In this document: piece after piece, positions 1 to 8,367 of the stretch
Position numbering within the stretch: position 1 is the first letter of the stretch
Layout of the letters: every line of letters starts with the position of its first letter
NCBI RefSeq assembly: GCF_001428525.1
Contig: NZ_LMHW01000011.1
Location: 248,001-312,000 of the forward strand
DNA: 64,000 bases
Direction of reading: 5' to 3'
DNA from: Flavobacterium sp. Root186
GTDB taxonomy: Bacteria > Bacteroidota > Bacteroidia > Flavobacteriales > Flavobacteriaceae
The notes under the pieces: model-generated
Told to the model about the DNA's origin: nothing
What the model saw: only the letters and a program-made list of their open reading frames with translations
The model's database searches: none
Translations under genes and position numbers: made by a program

Positions 1-247
1 GATTGGTTTCTTTTGACATCATATCAAGATCGCGTAAATCTCTGTCTTTTGCCTTTGCAAATGCTTCTTCGAGCAAAAACACATAATCTTGTTTTCCTTT
101 AGAATCCTTATTGTTTCTCAAAGCTTCTACAGCACGATCAATTGCGCCGTCGTAATTACCATCGCTTATTAAAGCCTGAGTTGTTTTAACGCCGCATGAA
201 GAAAAGGCTAAAAATAATATAGAAAATAAAAAAGTAATTTTTTGCAT
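1..247 (-). CDS. Lipoprotein, 5' part only (gene runs off the window)
   Basis: The gene is cut by the left edge, so only about 82 N-terminal residues are visible. The first 18 residues are a hydrophobic signal ending in a lipobox (LAFSSC, Cys18), so the product should be lipidated and exported. The following part (DGNYDGAIDRAVEALRNN) resembles a TPR-like helical repeat, which is an inference. An in-frame ATG nine bases upstream (256) is an alternative start. A near-consensus promoter box lies about 25 bases before the start. Function is unknown. Confidence 0.75.
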   Translation of the reverse strand, partial: MQKITFLFSILFLAFSSCGVKTTQALISDGNYDGAIDRAVEALRNNKDSKGKQDYVFLLEEAFAKAKDRDLRDLDMMSKETN

Positions 248-344
248 GGTATTCATTTTGAAGGTGTAAATATATCTTTTTTAACTTTCAACAACTATGC
301 CTCTTTTAAATTTTTTAGAAGCAGGGAATTCTGTTTTTCATAAT

Positions 345-410
345 AACCTTTAGTCCCGCTTTCGCCTTTATCTCTTCATTTCATTACGAGGATATCGGCT
401 CTATCGGGGC
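345..410 (-). repeat. Degenerate intergenic repeat, family A
   Basis: This stretch, read on the minus strand, aligns by eye with 5100-5175 on the plus strand. Both read GATAGAGsCGrTATC, then a degenerate middle, then GATA-n-mGCGAAAGC/CCGAAAGCCC. It lies between two genes and has no reading frame. It appears to be one of the dispersed flavobacterial intergenic repeats. Copy number elsewhere cannot be judged from this window. Confidence 0.5.
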
Positions 411-461
411 TAAGCCAGAACAATAGTTTTTCATAAGAAATAGAAAAGATTCTGCCGATTT

Positions 462-929
462 TTACGCAGTTAAAAACTTTTTAATCAAAACAATCTGTCC
501 TAAATGGTAATAACTATGTTCGATCATGGCTTCGATATTTCTTTTATAAGTTCCGTATTTTTCATCTATAAAAATCTGATCTAATTTTTCGTCGGGCATT
601 TGTTCTGTAAAAGAGGCAAATTCTTCGGCAGCATTCCAGAATTTATCTAAAAAAATCTGCCAGTCTTCCTGCGAAGTAATGGGAGGGAAGTCAAAACTAA
701 ATTTGTCTTTTATGTCCAGCGGCCCGCCTTTAAAAACATTATTTATTCCGTTGATATAATAATGAATGTGCTGTGCCAAAATTGAAATAGTATTGAGGTT
801 TTTTACCGGAGTTACAGCAATTTTCCAGTCTAAATTTTCGAGCTGATGTTTGTAATTGGTGTTAGCAATCCAGGTTCCGTTTAAAATAGTTTCTCTAAAA
901 CGATTGGCAATTTCTACAGTGTTTTTCAT
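462..929 (-). CDS. DinB/DUF1572-family protein
   Basis: A 155-residue soluble protein of the DinB/YfiT four-helix-bundle superfamily. Putative metal ligands are His54/His56 in the second helix and the C-terminal H138-xxx-H142 pair (HSYYHLGQ), the classical three-His arrangement of the fold. Family members are metal-dependent enzymes such as thiol transferases; the substrate here cannot be read from sequence. It is the last gene of the minus-strand run, 19 bases after the Ig-fold lipoprotein gene. A second, distant family member lies at 25979-26425. Confidence 0.8.
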   Translation of the reverse strand: MKNTVEIANRFRETILNGTWIANTNYKHQLENLDWKIAVTPVKNLNTISILAQHIHYYINGINNVFKGGPLDIKDKFSFDFPPITSQEDWQIFLDKFWNAAEEFASFTEQMPDEKLDQIFIDEKYGTYKRNIEAMIEHSYYHLGQIVLIKKFLTA

Positions 930-948
930 AGTTGTATTATTGACGTTG

Positions 949-1359
949 TTAGTATATTGTTATTTTATATTTTTTAGATGCACCGCTGTTGCACAAATTC
1001 TCAGTTTCATCATTATCATTAAGCGGAGTAACTTTTATTGAAACAGTAAATTCATAAGTGCCGCTTGCTTTAGGAATACCGCTAAAATTTACTTTGTCAT
1101 TTACAATGCTGTAATTAAGTCCCGGAGGGAGATTTCCTTCAATTGAAACAGAAGAAATATAATATTGATCTGTACTTGTGTTTAGCATTTCATAACTTAC
1201 ATTGTCATTGTAAGTTACGAAAATTGGCCCGGCCTTTAATTCTTTAGAAATCAAATCAGGTCTTCTTTCCTTTATACAATCTATAACCTGTTCACAGCTT
1301 ATAGATGTAAATAGTAAAAAGATGGAAAGAATAATTTTAAAGAGTTTATGTTTTTTCAT
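949..1359 (-). CDS. Lipoprotein with a putative Ig-like (He_PIG) domain
   Basis: A 136-residue lipoprotein. Residues 1-22 form a signal peptide ending in TSISC (lipid-bearing Cys22). The second half contains the putative-Ig signature: LPPGLNY, then a short strand, then SGIPKASGTYEFTVS, typical of cadherin/Ig-like folds on bacterial surfaces. Only one such domain is present, so it is a small surface or periplasmic protein rather than a large adhesin. Genes on both sides run in the same direction (gaps 19 and 32 bases). Function is unknown. Confidence 0.75.
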   Translation of the reverse strand: MKKHKLFKIILSIFLLFTSISCEQVIDCIKERRPDLISKELKAGPIFVTYNDNVSYEMLNTSTDQYYISSVSIEGNLPPGLNYSIVNDKVNFSGIPKASGTYEFTVSIKVTPLNDNDETENLCNSGASKKYKITIY

Positions 1360-1391
1360 TTACTTTCATTATTTGAGGATAATAAAGGTTG

Positions 1392-1844
1392 TTATTTATT
1401 TAAAATAGCCTCTATTTTTGCTTCAGATTTTTCTTTGATTGGGCTGTCAGGATGAAAACTCCAGATGATTAGAAATTTTCCTTTTGCCAGATATTCTTCC
1501 GGATGTTCATCAGTTGGCTGGCCGTCTTTTCCCCATAATAATCCCTGCAGAAATCGATCGCCTTTAAAAACGTGATCAAATTCAAAATACATAATTGAGC
1601 CGCTGTCTGCTCTGTTCTTAAAACTTTGTATTTGTTTGCTTTTTACGGTTCCTACAATGTTGCTGTAGGTTTCAATATCTGTATAAAAATTACAAGCCTG
1701 GGGAGTAACACAAATCTGACCGTCATTAGGAGTGTAGCCTTTGGGAATTTCTTTGGCTTTTAGTTTTAAATCAGCAAGAGTCTGGCTTAATACATTTGCC
1801 GTAAATAATAAAAATAATGCCGACAGGGGAATCGTAATTTTCAT
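1392..1844 (-). CDS. Secreted protein of unknown function
   Basis: A 150-residue protein not assigned to a family. Residues 1-21 are a Sec signal peptide (cleavage expected after VLSQ), so the mature protein is exported. The mature part holds two cysteines eight residues apart (ICVTPQACNF) that could form a disulfide, and a beta-rich middle. It lies 32 bases upstream of the Ig-fold lipoprotein gene and 54 bases downstream of a membrane-protein gene, in one run of same-strand genes. Confidence 0.65.
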   Translation of the reverse strand: MKITIPLSALFLLFTANVLSQTLADLKLKAKEIPKGYTPNDGQICVTPQACNFYTDIETYSNIVGTVKSKQIQSFKNRADSGSIMYFEFDHVFKGDRFLQGLLWGKDGQPTDEHPEEYLAKGKFLIIWSFHPDSPIKEKSEAKIEAILNK

Positions 1845-1898
1845 AAGTTTTTGGAGTTTGATTAGGTTAAGTTTTTATAGTTTTAGTTTGATATTGAT

Positions 1899-2852
1899 TT
1901 AGGAGTTTTTTAAATTCAGAATGATATTATAAACATTATTCCAATTGATTAGAAGTCCGATTGAAAATGAGATTACATTACATACTACAGAAGCTAAAAG
2001 CGCCTTTTTAAAATCTATTTTTAATAATTTATAAATTATAACTGATTCAATAAGTATTGCAAAGCATTCGCTAAATGCGATATAAGGAAATCTTGATGTT
2101 ATAAATGCCGGAAAAACTAACCAAACGTACGGTAAAGTTGAAAATGAAGCTATAAACCCTGTAATTAACAACAGCTTATTTGTTATGTTTAGTTTCTTGT
2201 ATTTGGTTTTAAATAGAAGAAATAAAATAAGGGTTTCGATGAAAATTGTAAACAGCAATGCAATTAAAAAATGGAATACTTCGGCGTTTGGGTAAATCTC
2301 AATTATTCTGTCGTCATTTTTAAAAGGATAAACATCGCTTTTGCTTTGTTCTTCATAAACATATTCTTTTACCGAAAATGGTTCTCCATTACTATATTCA
2401 AATAATTCGGTGCATTTATATAATATAATTCTTGTCTTGGTAAGTTTCACAATTTTATAATGTTCTTCAAGAAACGACAAGGGATCGTCATTATCAGTGT
2501 ATCCGCCCTCGCTGCCGATAGAAATATTAGCTTTTAGAACATTTTTATCCTCTAACCAATTAATATTATCTAAATTTTTATTTAAAAGATAACTTTTCTT
2601 GGCAGCCATGATATAAAGCATGTTGAATTTATATCCTTTGTGAAGGCAATCTTTAGAATTTATAATATAGGATTCAGTAGAGTGGTCTCCTGACACTTTC
2701 TTTATATAGCCAATAAAAGAATAATCCGGAAACTCATCTATGTTTATTATTTTGACGCATTTTTCATAGTAATGTGTGTTTTCGGGAACAACATCGCAGT
2801 AGGATGTTTGAAAAAAGAATAAAAAGAGCGCTAAGAAAAGTAGGTTTTTCAT
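1899..2852 (-). CDS. Membrane protein with exported N-domain and four C-terminal TM helices
   Basis: A 317-residue protein not recognised as a named family. An N-terminal hydrophobic stretch (about residues 3-18) acts as signal or anchor. It is followed by about 175 residues of probable extracytoplasmic domain with cysteines at CVKI, DCLHK and KCTELF. From about residue 193 on there are four hydrophobic helices. The start lies only five bases after the stop of the 120-residue membrane protein upstream, so the two are probably co-translated. Role unknown. Confidence 0.65.
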   Translation of the reverse strand: MKNLLFLALFLFFFQTSYCDVVPENTHYYEKCVKIINIDEFPDYSFIGYIKKVSGDHSTESYIINSKDCLHKGYKFNMLYIMAAKKSYLLNKNLDNINWLEDKNVLKANISIGSEGGYTDNDDPLSFLEEHYKIVKLTKTRIILYKCTELFEYSNGEPFSVKEYVYEEQSKSDVYPFKNDDRIIEIYPNAEVFHFLIALLFTIFIETLILFLLFKTKYKKLNITNKLLLITGFIASFSTLPYVWLVFPAFITSRFPYIAFSECFAILIESVIIYKLLKIDFKKALLASVVCNVISFSIGLLINWNNVYNIILNLKNS

Positions 2853-2857
2853 ATTTT

Positions 2858-3220
2858 TTATCCTCTTCTAATTTTTACCTGATAAACAATTTCCCAAAAA
2901 ATAATAGAAAACAGGGCATTAGCAAATATTGCTGTTTTAACCTGATACGGATCGTAATTTAAAAGCAAATGTAAGTTTGTAAACTTCAAAGCCAGAAATA
3001 AAGCCAAAGCAGCAATTCCGACAGCGAAAAGTATATTTAATAAAGGTTTCCATTTTAAAGCTAAAAAAGCATAAATAAGATTAAGAAAAGCAAACCCACA
3101 GCCTAAAGTTATATAGGGATCTGTTTTTAATTTTTCTCCCAGCAATAATAAAGGGGAAGTTGCTGTAAGATATAAAAAGAAGAGAATTGAATAAAGTAGG
3201 ATTCGTATTTGTGGTTTCAT
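2858..3220 (-). CDS. Small four-TM membrane protein
   Basis: A 120-residue, almost entirely hydrophobic protein with four predicted transmembrane helices separated by short charged loops. No enzymatic motif is visible. It is five bases upstream of the larger membrane protein gene at 1899-2852, which suggests a paired function. Its start is supported by the next in-frame sequence upstream lacking another ATG before the gap. Confidence 0.6.
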   Translation of the reverse strand: MKPQIRILLYSILFFLYLTATSPLLLLGEKLKTDPYITLGCGFAFLNLIYAFLALKWKPLLNILFAVGIAALALFLALKFTNLHLLLNYDPYQVKTAIFANALFSIIFWEIVYQVKIRRG

Positions 3221-3297
3221 TTTGTTTGTTTTTGCTAATGCAAGTTATGTAAATAATTTCAGTGATATAATTCTTATATTGAGAATTTCAATGCTAC

Positions 3298-3918
3298 TTA
3301 TGCATTATTTTTATTCATTTGTTTTCTTAAAAAATGAATTATTAAAAAGACAATAAAAGCTAAAATTGCAAATTTTGAAGCATTTCCGGATTTATTCATT
3401 CGCTCTTGATGTTCTTTGCCATAAGGGCCTGAATGTTTAATAGTTCCCAGAACGAACAACATTTTTTGAAAATTTGATTTATCATTTTTAGGATCCGCAA
3501 AAAGTTGAATATTAATCCAGCCTTTTTCTCCAAGGCTCTTTGCTTCAAATAATGTTTTTCCGAATACATTATATCTGGCAAGTGAATAATTTTTATTGGC
3601 GTCAATTATTAAAGTATCACATTTATAGTCTTTGGCAGTTATTTCATTAAGCATTTTTAGCACACTTTCTGATCTTTCTTCGCCTGCATATAAATTTTCA
3701 TAATACTGATATCCAATGAACGTTGATTCTTCCACATTAGTAGAATCAATAAAAATTTTTCCATTTTCATAAAAGTCACTATAATTTAATCCTTCATTTT
3801 CTTTTTTTACTTGTGTAAATTCACTCGGAACCTGAAAAGTCAAATCTCTTAGTTCGATTTTGGCTTGTGAATAAAAGCTAATCGTCGTGATTAAAATTAA
3901 TAGAAATGGGTTTTTCAT
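3298..3918 (-). CDS. Exported protein with C-terminal membrane anchor
   Basis: A 206-residue protein of unknown family. Residues 1-18 form a signal peptide (MKNPFLLILITTISFYSQA). The middle 150 residues are a soluble, probably periplasmic domain. A single hydrophobic helix near residues 180-197 is followed by a basic tail (RKQMNKNNA), which gives a type I topology with the tail in the cytoplasm. It belongs to the run of small same-strand envelope genes, 84 bases from the next gene upstream. Confidence 0.6.
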   Translation of the reverse strand: MKNPFLLILITTISFYSQAKIELRDLTFQVPSEFTQVKKENEGLNYSDFYENGKIFIDSTNVEESTFIGYQYYENLYAGEERSESVLKMLNEITAKDYKCDTLIIDANKNYSLARYNVFGKTLFEAKSLGEKGWINIQLFADPKNDKSNFQKMLFVLGTIKHSGPYGKEHQERMNKSGNASKFAILAFIVFLIIHFLRKQMNKNNA

Positions 3919-4002
3919 AGAGAAGTATAGATTGTTTTTAAGTTTACCTGCTGATTCTAACGTTTAGCTCATGCTTGAAAATTTGTACTCACTAGTGGGA
4001 TT

Positions 4003-4296
4003 TTACCCTAAAAAATCGTCAAAATACAAAAACATTTTGCCTAAATATATTAAACTGATAATAAGAAAAATAAAAGAAAAAATCAGATAGCTTTTATTTT
4101 TAAAAATTCTAAAAAATGCAAAAAATAGATATCCAAAAATAATACTAGTGATGATATATAACATTTTTAAGAATCCTATTCCGTCTTCGTCAATCACTAT
4201 ATATGGTTCCTCGTTGATAGTATATGGAGTAATAAAATAGCTGACGATTAAAAGAAAAAATCCGATAAAAAATAATATTCGTATTATGATTTTCAT
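4003..4296 (-). CDS. Small three-TM membrane protein
   Basis: A 97-residue protein with three hydrophobic segments (about residues 4-23, 43-64 and 70-89). Between the first and second lies an acidic loop (EEPYIVIDEDG) that is probably extracytoplasmic. No known family was recognised. The gap to the gene upstream is 15 bases, so it is likely co-transcribed with the secreted protein at 4312-4770. Confidence 0.55.
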   Translation of the reverse strand: MKIIIRILFFIGFFLLIVSYFITPYTINEEPYIVIDEDGIGFLKMLYIITSIIFGYLFFAFFRIFKNKSYLIFSFIFLIISLIYLGKMFLYFDDFLG

Positions 4297-4311
4297 AGTA
4301 TTTAATTGGAA

Positions 4312-4770
4312 TTATCTTTTTAATTCTAGCTTTATTATATCTAGTAAAATTCTATTGTCTTTGGTAGTGTAAACTTCAGTAATCTTTTTCCATTGTCCAT
4401 TTTGTATAATAAGAATTTTTTCATCTCCCAAATCTAACCATACTTCAAATTCAATATATTTTGCATTTGTTGAATGTACAGTAATTATATATTGATTTCT
4501 TTTTTCAGTTTCTTCGATTTGAATCTGACTATTTACTGTTTTTAAATCTATGTGGTTATTTCGAATAGCTAATTTTTCAAATTCTGGCACTACAGAAAAA
4601 AGCACCTTACTTTCTCCGACTTTGAGCTTGGGAAATTCTTTAAATTCTGGATACCAGCTATGAAGTATAACTTTTGGTTTTTTCTTCAATCTTATTGTGC
4701 CCTGAGAATGAATATTATTTGACCATATAAAGAAAAAAATAAATAATAATATAATTTTCGATTTACTCAT
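4312..4770 (-). CDS. Secreted protein of unknown function
   Basis: A 152-residue protein with a clear signal peptide (about residues 1-22, ending NNIHSQ). The mature part is rich in beta-strand-forming residues and basic at both ends. It is the first gene of a minus-strand run extending to 462, and all members but the DinB-like one are predicted to be exported or in the membrane. No function is recognised. Confidence 0.6.
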   Translation of the reverse strand: MSKSKIILLFIFFFIWSNNIHSQGTIRLKKKPKVILHSWYPEFKEFPKLKVGESKVLFSVVPEFEKLAIRNNHIDLKTVNSQIQIEETEKRNQYIITVHSTNAKYIEFEVWLDLGDEKILIIQNGQWKKITEVYTTKDNRILLDIIKLELKR

Positions 4771-4875
4771 TTGTTGGTTTTGTTGTTTGATAATAAGACT
4801 ACATTATTTAGTTATTTCTGGGGAGAATTGAAGACAGGCTTGTGTTTGCGGTTTGCTTAACAACTGGATAAAATG

Positions 4876-5010
4876 TCATATAATTGCCCCATTTTGTGAA
4901 TTTTTATTTCGAGTCCTTTGTATTTCATTATTAGGAAGTTCAGTTGCTTTGTTATTTTTGCGCAACCATAAAATTAATTCATCGGCTCCAATATTAATTT
5001 TTGATGACAT
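4876..5010 (-). CDS. Possible 44-residue protein or gene fragment
   Basis: A short frame starts with ATG at 5010 (MSSKINIGADELILWLR...) and stops at 4876. The N-terminus has sensible amphipathic composition, while the last third is rich in Asn, Gln, Arg and Lys and looks like read-through of non-coding DNA. It may be the remnant 5' end of a longer gene. No promoter consensus and no close neighbour support it, so confidence is low. Confidence 0.25.
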   Translation of the reverse strand: MSSKINIGADELILWLRKNNKATELPNNEIQRTRNKNSQNGAII

Positions 5011-5099
5011 ATTATCTTTTTTGTATTTGCTAAAATAAGTCTTTTAGGTTATAAATCATTAAATAGATTTCCTTATTGTCTAATGAAATTGATGTCATC

Positions 5100-5175
5100 A
5101 GGGATAGAGGCGGTATCTTTTAGTGAACTGAAACGGAGCCAAAGATATAGCCGAAAGCCCGGCCCGTAGGCAGAT
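5100..5175 (+). repeat. Degenerate intergenic repeat, family A
   Basis: Opposite-orientation counterpart of the element at 345-410: GATAGAGGCGGTATC at the left, GATATAGCCGAAAGCCC at the right. It lies in the 600-base stretch between 4770 and 5373, which holds no convincing gene apart from the doubtful 44-residue frame at 4876-5010. Confidence 0.5.
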
Positions 5176-5214
5176 GCCCAAATAAAATTCAATTTTCTAA
5201 ATTCCAAGCGTTGT

Positions 5215-5325
5215 GGTTACGTAGTGGAGATTTCTCCTTCGTCGAAATGACAAGATTGCATAGAAATTTGTTAAAGGTTTAACCACAAAGTATGTCATTT
5301 CGACGAAGGAGAAATCTTCGCAAGT
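5215..5325. repeat. Inverted pair of family B repeats (AGATTTCTCCTTCGTCGAA)
   Basis: Two arms in opposite orientation: GAGATTTCTCCTTCGTCGAAATGACA at about 5228-5253 (quoted here as two adjoining parts, GAGATTTCTCCTTCG and TCGAAATGACA) and its reverse complement at about 5286-5311. Both are flanked by a variant of GTTACTTGCG. A third copy sits at 5752-5788, beyond the GIY-YIG gene. The arms could form a long hairpin in RNA or DNA. Confidence 0.75.
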
Positions 5326-5372
5326 AACTCTACAAAGATTGAAAACGCTACGCCGAAATTCCCTAATACATA

Positions 5373-5687
5373 TTATGCAAATAAATAATTCAAAAATTCC
5401 AGATTTGGATTAATAGTTTTTATCAAATCAATTTTCTTTTCCCTTCGCCAGTCTTTTACTTCTTTTTCGCGAGCAATTGCGTCCTGAATCCAAGTGAATT
5501 TTTCGTAATATAATAAGAATGTAACATTGTATTTTGACGCAAAGGTTTTGTTTCCCTTTGTACTATTCTCTGTATGTTGACTTAAACGAATTTTCAAATT
5601 ATTTGTAACTCCAGTATAGAAAACGGTTTTTGATTTGTTTGTTATTATGTAGAGGTAATAAGTATGATAACCTTCTTGTAAATGCAT
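5373..5687 (-). CDS. GIY-YIG nuclease-superfamily protein
   Basis: A 104-residue single-domain protein of the YhbQ/UPF0213-like GIY-YIG group. The N-terminus has YHTYYLYIITNKSKTVFYTGVTNNL, where YYLYI and YTGVT stand for the GIY...YIG halves; the quoted run splits at NKS. It continues with R-x3-H and ends with the family-typical WRREKK...I...NP. The small size leaves no DNA-binding domain, so whether it cuts DNA is uncertain. It is bracketed by family B repeats on both sides. Confidence 0.85.
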   Translation of the reverse strand: MHLQEGYHTYYLYIITNKSKTVFYTGVTNNLKIRLSQHTENSTKGNKTFASKYNVTFLLYYEKFTWIQDAIAREKEVKDWRREKKIDLIKTINPNLEFLNYLFA

Positions 5688-5751
5688 TTTTTTGCTAAAG
5701 ATAAAAATAATTTTAAGAATTTTCTTTCTTTATGTTTTATCTGCATTGTGG

Positions 5752-5788
5752 AGTTACTTGCGGAGATTTCTCCTTCGTCGAAATGACG
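5752..5788. repeat. Family B repeat, third copy
   Basis: GAGTTACTTGCGGAGATTTC followed by TCCTTCGTCGAAATGAC, matching both arms of the inverted pair at 5215-5325. It lies between the GIY-YIG gene and the M15 peptidase gene. Confidence 0.7.
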
Positions 5789-5818
5789 AATATGGCGGTT
5801 ATTTTGTGGAGCGTGGAA

Positions 5819-6595
5819 TTATTTTAAAATTTTCGCAACTTCAAAATGCATTCCATCTCTTCTTGTAAAATGTCCGCCCCAATAAAAACCGTTTGCATTT
5901 GCAATTTCGACTAATTCTCTAACGCATCCTTTTTGTCCAACTAAAGCAGGAACTGCGCCTAGTTTATTCCAGTTATAATTTATGTCGAAAGCTGTGCCAA
6001 ATGCGTGATTGCTTAAAGTTGTTTTACTTCCTCTAATAAATCGTGGATTGTATGAGCCTTCCCAGGTTAAAACATGGTGAAGCAGTTTGTTTCTATCCCA
6101 TTCTGCCCAAAGGTTTATTAATTGTTTTTCTGCTTTTTTATGAAAATAAACCGTTTCTGTGCCTTTAATTTGTATGAGCTGCGGAATTTTGATTTTTATA
6201 ATATTCTCTTTATCCCAATTATTTGTAATTATGATATTTTCGGGATTATCTGGTAAAGGGGCAGATTTAAACTTTAGTTCTCCAAACACTTTTTGTTTTT
6301 CGGCATTTGAAACAATAGGTTCAAAATTTGGTTTTGGAGGAAAACTGTCATTTGTAATATTTTGTTCATCATCTGTAACAACTCCAAAACCGAGTAACAT
6401 TGCGGCTCCAATCGTAAAATTTCCTACTTTGCCGTCTGGGTTTAGATTGTGTGCCTTTTGAAATTCTTTGGTCGAAAAATCCAGAGCTTCATCAAAAACT
6501 CCAGATGCAGTTCCTTTATACAATCCTAAACCGGTTAAAAAAAACTGCCACTTTTTAACGTCATTTCCTGATGAGCCAATTTTTATAAGTTTCAT
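5819..6595 (-). CDS. Peptidoglycan-binding domain plus M15 (VanY-like) peptidase
   Basis: A 258-residue protein with two domains. Residues 1-72 form a PG_binding_1 three-helix domain (KIGSSGNDVKKWQFFL... VGNFTIGAA). Residues about 150-258 form an M15 LD-/D,D-carboxypeptidase with zinc ligands H197 and D204 (SNHAFGTAFD) and H250 (DGMHFE). It should cut stem-peptide bonds in murein. No signal peptide is visible, an architecture also used by phage endolysins and by secreted lysins, so its export route is unclear. The upstream 300 bases hold no phage genes. Confidence 0.85.
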   Translation of the reverse strand: MKLIKIGSSGNDVKKWQFFLTGLGLYKGTASGVFDEALDFSTKEFQKAHNLNPDGKVGNFTIGAAMLLGFGVVTDDEQNITNDSFPPKPNFEPIVSNAEKQKVFGELKFKSAPLPDNPENIIITNNWDKENIIKIKIPQLIQIKGTETVYFHKKAEKQLINLWAEWDRNKLLHHVLTWEGSYNPRFIRGSKTTLSNHAFGTAFDINYNWNKLGAVPALVGQKGCVRELVEIANANGFYWGGHFTRRDGMHFEVAKILK

Positions 6596-6999
6596 ATCTT
6601 AAAATTGAATTATTAGTTAATATAAATTTTATCAAGTATTTGGCGAGATAGTTTATTTATTTTGGAGAAGACTAATATTTCTAATTTTTGGCAAATAGGA
6701 GTAAAGAATATTTATGTTTCTATAAATCAGATAGATAAGTCAAAAATACAGATATCTTTTTAATTGTAATCGAGTATTTTTACCTGTTTATCAAGTGGTT
6801 ATGTTTTCTGTCAATAGTTCAATTTTTTAAAATTCCAAATTCCAAATTCCAATTATTGCGGTTACTTTGCGTTGGCTTCGACTTCGCTCAGCCTGACAGT
6901 CGTTTATAAATCTAAAATCTGAACTCTAAAATCTGCAATAAAAAAATCCCGCCTCAATTAAGAAACGGGATTCAATAGATATTCTCTTTTTTTTTTATT
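6596..6999. other. Intergenic stretch without a gene
   Basis: About 400 bases. It holds AAATTCCAAATTCCAA-type repeats (6828-6857), a CTTCGACTTCGCTCAGCCTGACAG-type motif near 6877-6900 (given here only as landmark) and the lysA terminator. No reading frame of note was seen on either strand. Confidence 0.5.
6942..6972 (-). terminator. Rho-independent terminator of lysA
   Basis: On the minus strand AATCCCGTTTC, a loop, then GGCGGGATT followed by seven T. It begins about 28 bases after the lysA stop codon. Confidence 0.8.
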
Positions 7000-8223
7000 T
7001 TAAACTGTTGCAGCAATTTCTTGCGGTAACGGAATTTGATTTTTAAGTAAATCTTCGAATGTTTCATGCGCACGAATTAAGATTCCTTTTCCGTCTTTCC
7101 AAAGAACTTCGGCTGGTTTGTATCTTGAATTGTAGTTGGAAGACATTGAGAAGCAATATGCTCCGGCATTTCTGAAAGCAAGAATATCGCCTTCGGTAAT
7201 TTCTGAGATTCTGCGGTTGTTGGCAAAAGTATCAGTTTCGCAAATGTATCCTACAACAGAGTAAAAACGCTCTTTTCCTTTTGGGTTTGAGATGTTTTCG
7301 ATATAATGTTGTGAACCGTAAAACATTGGACGGATTAAGTGGTTGAAACCACTGTCAACTCCGGCGAAAACTGTTGATGTTGTTTGTTTTACTACGTTTA
7401 CTTTTGCTAAGAAGAAACCTGCTTCGCTCACCAGGAATTTTCCTGGTTCGAAAATCAAGGTTAAATCTCTGCCGTATTCTGCACAGAAAGAATTGAATCT
7501 TTTTGATAATTTTTTACCTAATTCTTCAATGTCGGTTTCGATATCGTCTTTTTTGTAAGGAACTTTGAATCCGCTTCCGAAATCTAAAAACTCTAAATCT
7601 TTGAAGTGTTTTGCAGTATCGAACAAGATTTCAGCAGCATACAAGAATACTTCGATATCTAAAATATCAGATCCTGTGTGCATGTGAATTCCAACGATAC
7701 TCATTTTTGTATTCTCTACAATTCGCAATATATGCGGAATTTGATGTACCGAAATTCCGAATTTACTATCGATATGTCCAACAGAAATATTAGCATTTCC
7801 ACCCGCCATTACGTGCGGATTGATACGAATACATACCGGAATTTGAGGATATTTTGTTCCGAATTGCTCCAGAATGGATAAGTTATCGATATTGATTTGT
7901 ACACCCATTGCGGCAACTTCTTCAATTTCTTCAAGAGAAACTCCGTTTGGTGTAAAGAAAATTTTGTCAGGGTCATAGCCAGCATGAAGTCCTAATAAAA
8001 CTTCTTGAATTGATACAGTATCTAAACCAGACCCCATGTTCTTTAATAACTGAAGAATCGCAACGTTTGACAATGCCTTCATGGCGTAATTAACTCTTAA
8101 GTTTTCTACCTTAGAGAAAGCTTTAGTTAACCTATTGTACTGAGATTGGATTTTTTCGGCATCATAAACATATAATGGACTTCCAAATTGGTCTGCTAAC
8201 TGCAGTAAATCTTTTGCTTGCAT
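7000..8223 (-). CDS. lysA: Diaminopimelate decarboxylase
   Basis: A 407-residue fold-type III PLP enzyme that decarboxylates meso-diaminopimelate to L-lysine, the last lysine step, in the cytoplasm. PLP lysine is K49 (NYAMKALSN). Other signatures are HIDSKFG, GIHMHTGSD, the FLDFGSGF glycine loop, EPGKFLVSEAG and the active-site CETD cysteine. Length fits the family. Start ATG is 18 bases downstream of a consensus -7 box with a TTG at the right distance, so the leader is very short. The gene stands alone and ends in a clear terminator. Confidence 0.95.
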   Translation of the reverse strand: MQAKDLLQLADQFGSPLYVYDAEKIQSQYNRLTKAFSKVENLRVNYAMKALSNVAILQLLKNMGSGLDTVSIQEVLLGLHAGYDPDKIFFTPNGVSLEEIEEVAAMGVQINIDNLSILEQFGTKYPQIPVCIRINPHVMAGGNANISVGHIDSKFGISVHQIPHILRIVENTKMSIVGIHMHTGSDILDIEVFLYAAEILFDTAKHFKDLEFLDFGSGFKVPYKKDDIETDIEELGKKLSKRFNSFCAEYGRDLTLIFEPGKFLVSEAGFFLAKVNVVKQTTSTVFAGVDSGFNHLIRPMFYGSQHYIENISNPKGKERFYSVVGYICETDTFANNRRISEITEGDILAFRNAGAYCFSMSSNYNSRYKPAEVLWKDGKGILIRAHETFEDLLKNQIPLPQEIAATV

Positions 8224-8240
8224 TTTTAAATCATTTTGGG

Positions 8241-8270
8241 CAAAGTTATTACACTTTTGACTAACTGCAA
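8241..8270 (-). promoter_or_regulatory. lysA promoter
   Basis: On the minus strand TTG (8270-8268), 19 bases, then TAACTTTG (8248-8241). This is the flavobacterial consensus TTG-N17-23-TAnnTTTG, placed 18 bases before the ATG. Confidence 0.75.
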
Positions 8271-8367
8271 ATTATTTGTAGAAAAATAACAAATTGTAAC
8301 AAATTGTTTGTTTTTAAACAAAAAGTGCTTTATTTTGAATTTTTATAAAAAAAATATTGTTAGCCCA

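Noticed and set aside
4853..5038. 61-residue plus-strand frame in the 4.8-5.0 kb gap
   Set aside because: Hydrophobic by composition only; the minus-strand frame at 4876-5010 is no worse, and neither is convincing.
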